Shown here: piece by piece, positions 1-11,020 of the stretch | Layout: each line of letters begins with the position of its first letter | Position numbering within the stretch: the first letter of the stretch is position 1 | NCBI GenBank assembly: GCA_903813345.2 | Contig: CAIIXF020000005.1 | Location: 37,883,375-37,947,374, forward strand | From: Owenia fusiformis | Taxonomy: Eukaryota; Annelida; Polychaeta; Sabellida; Oweniidae | Reading direction: 5' to 3' | Length of the DNA stretch: 64,000 nucleotides | Position numbers and translations under genes: made by a program | Notes under the pieces: generated by a model | The model's database searches: none | Told to the model about the DNA's origin: nothing | Seen by the model: the letters and a program-made list of their open reading frames with translations, nothing else

Positions 1-858
1 GATATTGTTGACAATTGTTCCTCCCGTTCCTGCTAAAATGAAAAGCATAACAAAAAAGTAATAAAATGGCAATGTTTTCATCATTTGCAGTCCATTCAGA
101 TCAAGTGCACACATAGTTGTGTCTTTTTGACCTGTATTAGGAATCAATGCAGTCTGGTCATTTAAGTGTATCTTGTTTTCGTCTTTGTCATCAGCTACTG
201 TGTCTTGAAGAGTTTTGAAAATTTCGTTCAATTCACTTTCTTCATGGGTTGATTCATTTATTGGAACTTCCTTAAGTAGGATGATGAGTAACAAATTGAT
301 AATCACAGCTATCACAGCCAGGAACAGCATAAATTCACCATACTTTTGATTCTCAGTATCTTTTATATGACCTTGTACAAAGAATCCTTGATAGATGGCA
401 CTGTAAAGTGTTGGAGCATTCCAAAATACACAAGCGTGGCTCATAAGTACCTTCAGTTTATGTTTTCCTCCAAAGTTTTTTGTGTTTACTCCTACACTTG
501 CAAGGTAGGAAAATGCTGTACCAAACATTGTAAGTGATTGTATGATACAGACCAGCCATGCCCTTGTAGAGCCAAATGTTTTGAACTGTGCAATAATCCA
601 TAAACATGTAAATCCACCACCAGTGAATATAAGACCGACCGTACATGCAACTTTTTGTCCAAATGTGTCAAACATAAGGCCCACTAGTATAAGAAAAATA
701 CTTTGACCAAGGTCTCCGCTTGCAGCAATAAACTCTACCTCTGACTGTGTATAGTTGTAGGTGCTTTTCAGTCCAACTGCATATGTGTTAAAACTATATA
801 AGACTCCTGCAATAAACATTCCAAGTGTTCCTACAAACAAGGAAATATATTTCTGCAT
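1..858 (-). CDS. Nodulin-like MFS transporter, N-terminal exon (partial)
   Basis: An open frame of 286 codons runs from an ATG at 858 to the first base of the window without a stop, so the C-terminal part lies outside. The protein starts MQKYISLFVGTLGMFIAGVL and has several hydrophobic segments. It shows features of the nodulin-like/NFD4 group of the major facilitator superfamily: an N-terminal helix followed by YSFNTYAVGLK, then SGDLGQ in the next helix, and a later segment LPFYYFFVMLFILAGTGG preceded by a polar cytoplasmic loop (about residues 200-250, rich in Glu, Asp and Lys). A membrane transporter is therefore likely; the substrate cannot be told. The 5' flank just before the ATG is purine-rich on the coding strand. 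No intron is needed inside this stretch. The family call rests on motif layout recalled from the family, not on a search. Confidence 0.8.
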   Translation of the reverse strand, partial: MQKYISLFVGTLGMFIAGVLYSFNTYAVGLKSTYNYTQSEVEFIAASGDLGQSIFLILVGLMFDTFGQKVACTVGLIFTGGGFTCLWIIAQFKTFGSTRAWLVCIIQSLTMFGTAFSYLASVGVNTKNFGGKHKLKVLMSHACVFWNAPTLYSAIYQGFFVQGHIKDTENQKYGEFMLFLAVIAVIINLLLIILLKEVPINESTHEESELNEIFKTLQDTVADDKDENKIHLNDQTALIPNTGQKDTTMCALDLNGLQMMKTLPFYYFFVMLFILAGTGGTIVNNI

Positions 859-1653
859 GTTCTCTTTTCTTCTTTTGAATTATAGACTTGCACTTATTCC
901 ATGTGTTATTTAACTTTGGTTAAGTTTAGTTTGCTTATTTTTTATATTTCATATTGTCCATGTCTAAGAAATTCATGAATCAAAATGATTTAAGGTAATT
1001 TTTGTTTGATGATTCATCTCTATTTCTGAGTCTTCTATTGCACCCCTTATTCAGTCTATTTCTTGAAGCTAGCTATATGAATGAACTCCCCATTGATAGC
1101 AAGCCACCAAGTACTTTAAAACTGTCAATTTTATTGTTACTATAAAATGATTCATTGATGACCACATAAAGAACTCTCCATCCAGACAATTACTCAAACT
1201 TTATTTGACCCATCGGTATTGAAAATATTTTTACTCATACACACATACATTGCCTCTATATATGAGTACAAGTTCTGCTGTAAAGATTTTAGTATTGATT
1301 TTATGTTTTTTTAAATATTCTTGTCTCATTCAAAGCATTCAATAAATGTTACTAAAGTAGTAATTCAGGTAGGCAGAAATTTCAACTACTATATATAATA
1401 TCAGCCTTTGAATTATGATTATATTTTTCAATTCACCCTTTATGTTGAAGTTCAGGTGTTTATGGGAAATAAATAGGTGTTGTCATCAAAAGATTTGTCT
1501 GGTGTGAGGGAACATGCTATTTTTCATCGTGCCATTAAAAAGTTTAAAAAAGAAATGGTACGTTATAGAGTTTGATACTCTGGCACCATTTTCAATACCC
1601 TTTTCTTCAAGAGTATTTGACTTCAAACAGAAGTGAAGGTTACCCGAAAATGA

Positions 1654-1966
1654 TACTGTAAGTTGCTTTAATTTGGCAGATTGGGCAAATTTTGAAATTT
1701 TGGCTGCTATTTAATTTGGCAGACTTAATACCCATTGGTAAAATGCAGATATTAGAGGGTTCTTACAAAGATGCAAATAAGGCTCCCGTCCTTCAAAATT
1801 GAATATATTGACATTTTAGTGGGGTATTTTCAAAAGCTTTTATTATGCAAGGGAATCCCAAGGGACTTAGTAAAAAAATTGTCGGAGACTTAATTTGGCA
1901 GTTGTCATCTGAATCCATCAAATCCGCAAAATCAAAACGGCCATCAAATTAAAGCAACTTACAGTA
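1654..1966. mobile_element. Small terminal-inverted-repeat element (MITE)
   Basis: The 21 bases at 1654-1674 (TACTGTAAGTTGCTTTAATT and one more T) are the exact reverse complement of 1946-1966. The 313-bp unit has no coding capacity and contains three copies of TTAATTTGGCAG (near 1669, 1711 and 1888). It is a non-autonomous DNA transposon; superfamily not assigned. Confidence 0.75.
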
Positions 1967-2342
1967 ACCAATTGTAAGGTGTTTTGTTTGCCATTTGCTG
2001 ACTTCTTCAGTTACTTTTGATTTTTTCTCACCAAAACTGTGCGATGAGAAAAGACAGTGTAATGATGTGAAATATATGATGATAAATAATTAATGTTAAT
2101 TTAAGAAAGAATCAGATCTAGCGAGCTGCCCAACAAAAAATTGTTTCAATCTTAGAATATTTCTGGCTCATGTCATTCCTTTTCATGTTTATTTTCTTAA
2201 AATCATCGAAGTGCATACTTTATTTCAGGAAAACTAGATATTTACAATAACATATTATTTTTCCATAAGAACGGTTACCATTCTTATTATTTGGGAGAAT
2301 TTACAAATTTTCACTCATTTTTGGACTTTGAATCAATAGTAC

Positions 2343-2443
2343 AATAACGTCATTTCTAAGGGCAATATAGTGAAATATTGGACCGAGGGCCAAAGGCCCA
2401 AGGTCCAATATTTCACTATATTGCTCGCAGAAATGACGTTATT
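2343..2443. repeat. Near-perfect hairpin palindrome, about 100 bp
   Basis: Left arm 2343-2384 (AATAACGTCATTTCT, GCAATATAGTGAAATATTGG) pairs with right arm 2402-2443 around a short loop with GGGCCAAAGGCCC. Only a few bases near the middle of the arms are unpaired. Such a unit could fold as a cruciform or, if transcribed, as a long hairpin. It sits in the MFS/BTB intergenic region and is probably the end or core of a larger foldback element extending to 2672. Confidence 0.8.
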
Positions 2444-2446
2444 AGT

Positions 2447-2672
2447 ATTATTACCACCGTTAACGACCAGGACTGACACAGCAAGAAAATCTTACGCATT
2501 GAACGATATCTAATTTCCCGGGGAAAATTGCCGGTCCAGAATATATTCTAGACCGGTCCATATGGACCACCACTATGACGTCACACATTTCTCAGGTCGA
2601 TATAGTAAAATGAACGCCTTCTAAACTAGCACTAAAACCCCTAGAACTGGCCCGGCAAGGTGGTAATAATTA
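2447..2672. repeat. Inverted-repeat segment adjoining the 2343-2443 hairpin
   Basis: ATTACCACC near 2450 is mirrored by GGTGGTAAT near 2660, and an inner palindrome CCGGTC...GACCGG lies at 2531-2556. The stretch is less AT-rich than its surroundings. It probably forms one composite foldback element with the preceding hairpin. Confidence 0.5.
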
Positions 2673-3237
2673 TAACTTCACCAATTTATAACATAGCGTG
2701 AATCGTAATTGCTGGATATTGTATTTAAAATTGTAAGGAATAGATTGTTAGGTCAATTGTACGCATTGCTTGTAATTTTTCCACCCCCATAGATCTGATT
2801 CTGCCTTTAATCATATGATGCAGGTGAAATTTAATTATTTCAATATGCTGATGATATGTCACTAGTATACTGAAAGGTGTTGCATCTGTCAAAGAGGCAA
2901 TAAATATTATTTTAATATTGAGGCCATTCAAATACTTCTGGCCCTTTCAAATACTTCTTACTAATAAAAAAGTTGTATTGAAAAACCTGTAAACATTAAG
3001 TAGAATATTTTTTCATATCAGATTAAAACAACAAAATATTAGGACGTAATATTTTGCAGAACCAGCAGTGGTTGAGTAGTAGTTGAGTTAGATGAAATCA
3101 TTGATTGTTAATTTGCAAAATCGGAAGAAATAATAAAAATCATCCTCCCAACAAGACTCCAAGATTCAGAGGAGCAAAATCTCTAGCCCTGTGATCGGAG
3201 GATGGATGACAATTTGGTCAGTTAAATGTTTAAACAC

Positions 3238-3263
3238 ATGGGCTTTCAATAGATGCCCATGGT
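3238..3263. repeat. Short palindrome resembling fused ends of the 43083 MITE family
   Basis: CATGGGCTTTCAATAGA is followed by TGCCCATGG, giving CATGGGC and GCCCATG as arms. The first half matches the terminus of the MITE at 43083-43619 (CATGGGCTTTCAACTAGA). It may be a deletion remnant with both ends joined. Confidence 0.4.
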
Positions 3264-3482
3264 TTAATCACGTTTGGTAAAATTACTCCTTGTATATAAT
3301 CAATAATGTACTCACAATTTAGATATATATTAATGCAATTTGTTCATTTTGTCAGATAAGATAATTAATAGATATATACCACCTTATGCAGACAGTGGTT
3401 CACAGAAAACACTTGGCTTTTAGAACATTTTATTATGTGCTTGCAGGTGCTACAACGAATAGAAATTCCAGGAGAAACCAAG

Positions 3483-6400
3483 ATGACAGTTACCTTTAGG
3501 TAAGGTCACTTCTAGGGGTTAAGTTACATTTCTGCATTTTTTTCTATGAAACAGGGGGTCATGTCAAGTAGTTATCTGGAAATGCGATAATAGGACTCTA
3601 AAGAAAAGATCTGGCAATAGAAAATGCAAAATTGCCCCTTTAAGATTTACCCATCATGTCCAGAGACTTATCAGTTATGGATTTTTAAATCAAGAAAACA
3701 CCCAATGAAATCTTTAATCAATCTGTGAAGAGGTTCGCCTTGAACCACACAGATGTCAAAATTTTTATACCAAAAAGCATCCCTAAAATTTGAATTTAAT
3801 CCAACAATTTTAGATGAAAATATTTAGACAAGAATTTAGGTTAAAAATAAAATGTCAAAGGTCAAATGCCTATAATCAGATAAGGTCACCTCCACAAATG
3901 CTGTTTTTAAATTTATCTTATCTGGACTGCAGATTTATATTTTTGGCTGAACATTATATGAATTTCTATAAAAGTTTCACACAAAAAATAATCAAAATAA
4001 ATTAATATTGGATGGAGGGGGGGATTGGATGGAGGGGATCACGTGTATGTAAGACATGATAAGACATGCTACTTGAATTTATTTTTATGACTCCTTTTCC
4101 TTACAGTTTCTTACTGGGGTACTGAGTACACCAGTTCTTGTAAATTTGTTCCATCATAAAGACATATAAATCCCCCCTCCATCCACTCCCCCCCCTCCAT
4201 CCAATAGGGTATCAGGTCAAAAAAAAAACTAGATGACCTAACATATTTTGCCGTGCACTGCGCCTATTCATTTGGCAATTCAGTTGTAAATTTTCTCTTG
4301 AAAAAATAAATCTTCCAAATTTGTTGAGTTTTCTTGCAGAAATCGCCTAATCCCCCCTCCATCCATTTTGTACGATCACCGGGCGTGGTATTTAGCCTGA
4401 ACAAGACTACCAACTTTTTACTTTTTATTATTCATCTTTTAGCAACATGAATAATTATATGTACTGCAAATGCAACCTATTCATTGACACTGCCTGTGAT
4501 GTCATCATGACTGGTTGCAGTGGATACCATCAATACCTTGAATACCTTGGTGTACTGGCTGGATAACCCTACGGGTACAATGGCAAAGCAATTATGAATT
4601 CTTTGCATGTAAAGACGTTATTTTTTCAATATGTTTTTGATTTTGTTGATACATGCTTATCATTATTTTACTCAATAACTACACCTCTGCACTCATTACA
4701 TGCCCTTGCATCGAGTCAGAATTAGCAAACATGAAAGCAACATATGTACTCCCTGGCCATCTGATAATGACATCATGATGACATTCTTGTGGGTACAAAC
4801 CCATATATGATTTACAAAAATTACAAAATCTCCTTGTAGACACAATTGCATTCGGAGGAATCTCTAAGTGGTACCTACCTATATTTATTGTTATTATTTC
4901 ATTTTTGTCATTTTGATGTTCTGTGTCAACTTATATTTCATTCTAATAGTATTAATAGGATCATTTCTGAATGATCTTTTAAGTAAATTGAACAGTACTT
5001 AATGCAAGTAACATCACCTAAGGCATAATTCACAGACAATTCATCTACTTTTTACTTTAATGCAAAACAACTATTGAGTATTTTATTTTTTCAAGTCTAT
5101 AAACACATAGTTCCACAGTGAGTCATAATAAAATGAATATTCTATTAGTCCTACAGTAAGAAGCACCAATAGCCAATTCAAGTTATGATTTTAAATTTTT
5201 CAATCTTTTCAAAAGCCCATTCCTAGATAATAAGGTATTGGAATTACATTTCTTTAAAATAGAGAATGGTGGGAGGGATTCCAAAGTACAGGGTGATCCA
5301 GAAGTAACGTCAAAGATGTTGTAATTTCAAAAGTATTCATCAGATCTTCATGAAATTTGGTATACATGTACCCACAACATTTCTGAGTTACCATCTCAAA
5401 GATTGGAATTCAATCATTTCATTGGTTGAAATTATGGTTGCTATAGTAACCCGATATCGCGTAACCCGGGGCAAATTACTTAACGTGTAATGCGTAATCT
5501 CAAAATATCAACAAGATCTGTAATTGTTATATCCTCAACATTTTATTTCACAACAATATAAATCATACTATTGCACAGTTACTAATAATAGTTCATTCTA
5601 CATAATTGCCACCATTTGCAACACATTTCTCATGTCTGGATACCCATTCCTTGAACACAGAATTAAATCCATTAGAACTCATTCCTTGTAGGGCTAGTAC
5701 TACGGCATTTTTCAATTCCTCACAGGATTGAAAATTATTTCCACTAAGGTTTCTTTTTAGTTCCCCATACAAATAAAAGTCACTGGGGGCAAGATCAGGT
5801 GAATAAGGGGCATGTTCAAGTTGTTGAAATCCAAGTGTTTGGACTGTGTTGCTGGTCAGGATTGCAGTGTGCGTAGGGGCATTGTCCCAATGCAAGATAA
5901 ACTGCTGCAGATGTCCGGGACGCTTTTTCCTCAGGGAACGTTGAAGATCACGCTTCAGAACCTGAAAAACAAATGTTTAATGGTTGTTAAACCAGTTGTT
6001 TCATTGATTGGATTTGGATTTGAATCATGGCCATGGAGTTATAATTATATTGACAGTGAACAACATTTAAATACTTTAATTTAAAAATAAAATTCACAGT
6101 ATGATGTATTATTAGAACAAATGATATCTTACCTTTGCAATGTAAACGGCATTAATTCTCTGGCCAATGGGAACAAAATGGGTTAACACCATTCCTCTAA
6201 TGTCAAAGAATGTCACAACCATTTGTTTCTTTTGTGGAATTCCTGGTACTATTTTAGGCTTGGTTGGTGTTGGGGAGTTGTCATGTTTCCACGATGAACT
6301 TTGTTGCGTGGTCTCTGGGATGTAGAATGATAGCAATGATTCGTCACTCGTAATGATCTTGTTAAGAAAGTCATCTCCATCTCTCCGATATTTTGCAAGA

Positions 6401-9400
6401 AAGTCCCTTGAAGCCTTAACACGCCGGTCTTTCTGCTCCTGTGTCAAGTCATGCGGCACCCATTTAGCAGACACCTTCTTTAACAGACAGTTCTTTGTCA
6501 GTATCCGTTGCAAAGTCCCATAGCTCAGATCGTGTTTTTCAGCCAATTCTCTGATAGAAATTTGCCTATTGTCCATAACATCAGCTTCAATTGCTTTGAT
6601 GGTTTGATCATCGAATGACGACACTGGCCTGCCTCCTCGCTGCTTGTCTACCACTTCATCATATCCACTGGAATACTTGTTAAACCACCTGTAAATGTTT
6701 CTCTCAGCAATGGCAGCTTTACCATATGCCTTCTTTATCTGTCTTATAGTCTCTTTTACACCTTTCCCCAACTTTACACAGAACTTAATGTTTGTTCTTT
6801 GCTCTATTTTACTCTGACTTGGCGCCATCTTGAATTGGGTGGGTTAGTGTCCTTGGTCATGTTAGTATTTGTCATGGATGATGGAAGCAATTCAAAGAAA
6901 TTGAAAGCTTTTTATGAATGCCTATTGTGACATCACAACTATTACATATTTGTTACCATGGCAACAAATATAAAAATCATAGAAAACAAACAATGAACAT
7001 TTTCAAATGTTACTGATTTTTTAAATTAGAGAAATTCACAAAAACGTTATGGTTTCTCTTCAATTTGCCCCGGGTTACGCGATATCAGGTTACTATAGCA
7101 ACCATAATTTCAACCAATGAAATGATTGAATTCCAATCTTTGAGATGGTAACTCAGAAATGTTGTGGGTACATGTATACCAAATTTCATGAAGATCTGAT
7201 GAATACTTTTGAAATTACAATGTCTTTGACGTTACTTCTGGATCACCCTGTATATCAGACATCAGATGATAAAGTTCTTTCAATTATGAATTCTTTGCAT
7301 GTACAGACTTTATTTTTTCAAAATATTTTTGATTTTGTTAATACATATGTGAAAGGCTTATCATTATTTTACCCAATAACTGATAGGCATTTATTATCCC
7401 ATCGAACAAAGTTCAGAGGGATATAGGGAACGCCTCCGTCCGTCTGTCTGTCCGTCCGTCCGTCCGTCCGTCCTGGGAATAACTCAAATACCATTGGCCC
7501 GATTTTATTCATATTTTGTACACATATACCTTATGGGGGTAGAAGTTCTGCTCGAGAACCGATTTTCAAAATGGCCGCTCACTGTCCATATTTGGTTTGT
7601 GAATACTTTAAACCAAGGCACAATGTCTAATGACATTTTTGATAGTAGGTGTGTTTACATTTTTTACTATAACTTAAAAAGTAGTAGAGCTATTTTGTTC
7701 ATATTTTATATGTGAATACTATAAGCATGGCACACTTTCTAATGACACTTTGGGTAGAAGGCGGCCATTTTGACCATTTTTATGTTTTTTTACTATAACT
7801 TGAAAAGTAGTGGAGCGATTTTGTTCATATTTGATATATATACTCATGAGCCACGACACTGTCTCATGACACTTCGCGAAGAAGATGGCCATTTTTAAAA
7901 ATGGCTGTTATTTTAACATTTATTACTATAACTGGAGGGATTTTGTTCATATTTGAAATGTGAATACTTTAAGCATGGCACATTGTCTAATAAAACTTTG
8001 GGGAGCAGTCGGCCATTTTGAAAAATGGCCACCATTTTTGTGTGTGTTATTTTACATTTTTTATTATAACTCAAAAAGTAATAGAGTGATTTTGTTCACA
8101 TTTGATATGTGAATACTCATAGGATTGCATACTGTCTCATGAAATTTTGGGTAGTTTCTGTTCGATGGGATTCGCTACGCTTTGGCGTTGCTGTTGTTCT
8201 GGTTAATTTCTATGATGCCTTTAACTGTGAACAACTCAAACATTTGAGTTGCAGCTGTAATCCAAAATTGTGGAAATGGAACATATCATCAATTAATCAG
8301 GCGTGTCTATTGATGCCATGTTACTTCTGAAAGATTCAAGACTGAATGGCACCCACAAAAACTTTAGACCTACTAAAACATGTTAGAATATTATCCCATT
8401 AAAATTAAGGGGGGTAATAACTGAGATATTGCTTGTTGCAGGGGTTCACCTTTTTGGACCACCCTGTATATGTCTATTTCCAATTACATCCACTTAACAA
8501 GGGATAATGAAATAGCAGGTTAAAGCATATCAGAGATTTTATAAATAAAGAGCCTTTTTTATTATAGTGCCTTTTGTGAAATATCACTGTTCTTTGTGAA
8601 ATATTACTGCCTTTTATGAATATCAATGCCTTTTGTGAAATATCATTACCCTTTGTGAAATATTACAACCTTTTGTGGAATATCATTGACCTTTATGAAA
8701 TATCACTGCCCTTTATGTTATATAACTGCCTTTTGTGAAATATCACTACTCTTTATGAAATATTGATGGCCTTTGTGAAATATCATTATCTTTTGTGTAA
8801 TATCTCTGCCTTTTATGGACTATATCACTGCCTGTGAAGTAAAATTCAATATAGTAAAATGGATTTCTCTTGAAAATGTTGACTCATCTAGAATGCATTT
8901 TCTAATTTCTACTCAATATATACTAAAATTATTTTATTACAGGTTGCCATCTCATTCTCAAACGCTGACAACATCACTGAGGACCTTCTTCCAAGATGGA
9001 CTGTTCTGTGATGCTATGATCAGTTCATCATCAAGTGGTTCAAGTGAGGCCAATGGTATATCTGTCCATTCAGTAGTGGTGGCTGCATACAGTCCATATC
9101 TCCAAGTTATGCTTCTGCAAGGAGACCCCTTTGTACAGGTAAGTTCATATCATTATTAGATTTATACCCGTGTACACTTGTCGTTTGTTGTGCAACTTTT
9201 TTCCAATAAAATCCAGAAACAAGATCCACCTATATGAGAGCGAAGCAGACTTCAGACAGTTGGATTTTTGACAACTAAAACAAATGAACCTGTAAGGCCA
9301 TTCTACAAAAACTGATTGCAATGATTAAGTCAATCAAATTGTCTCATAATTAAGCCTTGATTATCTGCAATCATCATCTTTTTTCAATATTTTGACCCAG

Positions 9401-11020
9401 CTTTCACCAAAAATGTGAATTGTTTTTTGCTCAAAATTAAACTACTCTTCAAATGTGCTTAAGTGGAAAAATAAATTCAAAATTGATGTACCATCATTTG
9501 AGATATGTGATGCAAACTTTTTGAAGAAATAATCTGAAGATACATACATAAGCTTCATATAGATGGCATGAGTTGATTGTTTATTTGTGTAGTTGAATAC
9601 TTGGCGATCATCTCCAGTAGGGTTCTTTAGCTGTGTGAACGATGTAGTGTACGCTTTTTTTATTTCAAAATTGGCAATATGTTTTAAGGGAATGAAGTAT
9701 TTCGGTAGAAGCTTTTAATGTGACAATCTAAAAAGTAAGTTTATACTTGAAACAATAATAAAATTGGAACAATCATAACTTTATTTTCATACTCTGTTGT
9801 TTAAGGTTGATATTGAGACTGATACCATCAAGAAGGTTGTGCAGCTGATGTATACTGGGATCATAGAGATGAAGGACAATGAACTCAAGAGCCTTTATAA
9901 TGCAGCCAAGATTTTGAAGATCAGCCGTCTTCTCACTTTCTTTGAGGAGAAGCTACAAGACAAAGTGAAAAATTGGGAGGAGGAAGGACAGGAAGTGGAA
10001 AAGCCCCCTAGCCTTTCTGTTAATAAAACTGCCCCACAAAAGGAAGTGAAACAGAAACGACCAACAGCAACAACCTCTAAACCTGTCGATCGAGGTCCTC
10101 AAAAATCTTCATCTAGAGCAGAAAATAATAAATCACCTGCGCGAAGGAGCGCATTTGAGGTGATTGAATGTATGTCTCCCGAAACATCTCCCCCTGATAA
10201 ATCTGTAACCAAAACACATAAAAATGTCCACAGTGTTAAGATTGACATTGACGCAAAAATAGAACTTGATGATCCTGTAGAACTTGAACCAGCTAAACTT
10301 GAAAATGAAGATTCCCCATCAAAGAAAAAGCGTAAACTTGGGGTTGACATCCCGTACACAGAGCCTGAAAACATCAGAGGCTGGCTTGAATCACAGAAAA
10401 CACGAAAAGAACTTTTTGAAAAGTTGGCGACAAAATCAGAAACCAGTTACCTGTCGGAAATGTCAACTGCCATCAGTTCCACAATAGATGGCATTTCTGT
10501 TGATTCTGAACTTGTGTCTGACAACAAAGATCCAGACATGGTTCCACTTGTTTTTGATGAGGTAGGAGATCTTATCATTGATACGATAGACAGATCAGAA
10601 GGACGTGTTCCACTTGCAAGGAAGGCCCCATCTCCCATCATGCAACAGCAAGAATCCCCAAAGAAGATGGCCGCTGCAGTACCACCCTCTGAGGCTCAGA
10701 TTATCTGTCCCCGTTCCCCAAGCCCTAGTCCACCTAGTAGCCCCATACCATTTAATGCAGAGAAAGCTCGGAGATCATATCCAGCAAAGACCCCACCAAG
10801 GGTACCATCGAAAGTTGGTGAAATAAAAGCATCAAAATCAGAAAATACAAAGAAAAAAACTGGACGACGACGTAATAGACTCTATCAATGTGTTGAATGC
10901 CCATTTAGATGTGGATCAGAAATTAAAATGAAGGCACACGTAAAACAGCACACAGCTGAAAAAGCCAAAATATTGTTGATGAAACACAGGCAAGAATATG
11001 GATCGTACTTCTCACCATAG
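3483..11020 (+). CDS. BTB/POZ domain protein with a single C-terminal C2H2 zinc finger
   Basis: Proposed coding exons: 3483-3499, 8943-9138 and 9806-11020 (17+196+1215 nt, 475 codons plus stop). The first exon (ATGACAGTTACCTTTAG, then GTAAGG) ends in phase 2 and joins the G at 8943 to give MTVTFRLPSHSQ, a normal BTB beginning. Residues about 7-130 form the BTB/POZ domain (FFQDGLFCDAMI, ISVHSVVVAAYSPYLQVML, then VVQLMYTGIIEM in exon 3). A long Ser/Pro/Lys-rich linker follows, and a C2H2 finger of C-x2-C-x12-H-x3-H form lies at residues 433-453, shortly before the stop. BTB domains dimerise and often recruit corepressors or CUL3, so a nuclear transcription factor-like role is likely. The 5.4-kb first intron contains a mariner. 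The microexon start is inferred (about 0.6); the two main exons are secure. Confidence 0.85.
4005..4206. repeat. Inverted repeat of GGATGGAGGGG motifs
   Basis: ATTGGATGGAGGGG and similar motifs at 4005-4036 are mirrored by CCCCTCCATCCAAT at 4166-4206. A further TCCCCCCTCCATCCATT lies near 4350. It looks like a small non-coding inverted-repeat element within intron 1 of the BTB gene. Confidence 0.55.
4593..4678 (+). repeat. Direct repeat, first copy (partner 7287-7381)
   Basis: The stretch beginning ATGAATTCTTTGCATGTA recurs in the same orientation at 7287-7381 with few differences and a small insertion. The mariner at 5289-7250 lies between the copies, so a local direct duplication spans the insertion site. 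Confidence 0.6.
5593..6828 (-). CDS. Mariner transposase (DD34D) with one internal intron
   Basis: Exon 1 is 6828-6133 (232 codons) and exon 2 is 5961-5593 (122 codons plus stop), 354 aa in all, close to the usual mariner length. The split frames are joined by a 171-bp stretch with GTAAGA after AAG and a TTTTTCAG acceptor, phase 0. Residues 1-115 form paired-type helix-turn-helix modules (RWFNKYSSG, KQRGGRP, IRELAEKHDLSYGTLQRIL). The catalytic triad is visible: D in TSDESL, D in HWDNAPTH, and D in SPDLAPSDF 34 residues later, the DD34D signature. It would cut and paste the element at TA sites. No stop or frameshift remains after the proposed splice, so it may encode active enzyme. Unspliced, the frame ends after 238 aa with the DNA-binding part and one catalytic Asp. 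Confidence 0.85.
5962..6132 (-). other. Probable spliceosomal intron inside the mariner transposase
   Basis: Donor AAG|GTAAGA at 6133/6132 and acceptor TTTTTCAG|G at 5962/5961 bound a 171-bp AT-rich segment with stops in the reading frame. Removing it restores a continuous DD34D transposase. The alternative is a secondary insertion that happens to look like an intron. Confidence 0.7.
7287..7381 (+). repeat. Direct repeat, second copy (partner 4593-4678)
   Basis: Same-orientation match to 4593-4678 (ATGAATTCTTTGCATGTA, TTTTGATTTTGTT), just downstream of the mariner. Confidence 0.6.
7391..8202 (+). mobile_element. Non-coding dispersed repeat with ATGGCGGCC-type units
   Basis: It begins TTATCCCATCGAACAAAGTTC, has a CCGT/CTGT simple-repeat run near 7435-7470 and several degenerate units containing AAAATGGCCGCC, and ends with a GATGGG...TTGCTGTTGTTCTGG block. 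The same family lies inverted at 32041-33208, where the ends match, and a third relative is at 25562-26226. The similar framework and absence of an ORF indicate a non-autonomous transposon family. It lies in intron 1 of the BTB gene. Confidence 0.7.
8568..8836 (+). repeat. Minisatellite, degenerate ~21-bp unit
   Basis: About 12-13 head-to-tail copies of a unit like CCTTTTGTGAAATATCACTG fill this stretch, each diverged by a few bases. It ends about 100 bp before the acceptor of the BTB exon at 8943. Confidence 0.85.

Larger units (their letters stand above)
859..3446. other. Intergenic region between MFS gene and BTB gene
   Basis: Divergent intergenic space (MFS gene leftward, BTB gene rightward). 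Apart from the inverted-repeat elements listed separately (1654-1966, 2343-2443, 2447-2672, 3238-3263) I see AT-rich sequence with no convincing exon. Promoters of both genes should lie here, but no clear core promoter motif stands out. Confidence 0.5.
5289..7250 (-). mobile_element. Full-length mariner element with long TIRs, likely young
   Basis: The element starts CAGGGTGATCCAGAAGTAAC at 5289 and ends with the reverse complement at 7250, flanked by TA on both sides (5287-5288 and 7251-7252). The terminal inverted repeats are about 189 bp (5289-5477 and 7062-7250) with only about three mismatches that I can see, so this copy inserted or was homogenised recently. It carries a single transposase gene on the minus strand, transcribed opposite to the host BTB gene whose first intron it occupies. 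Unusually long TIRs set it apart from classical mariners, which have TIRs of about 30 bp. Confidence 0.9.

Noticed and set aside
6112-6828. Mariner transposase as a simple truncated pseudogene
   Set aside because: The frame break coincides with good GT-AG signals and splicing restores a full DD34D protein, so an intron is the simpler reading.
8568-8836. Possible CRISPR-like array
   Set aside because: Units are head-to-tail without spacers and diverge gradually; this is a eukaryotic minisatellite.
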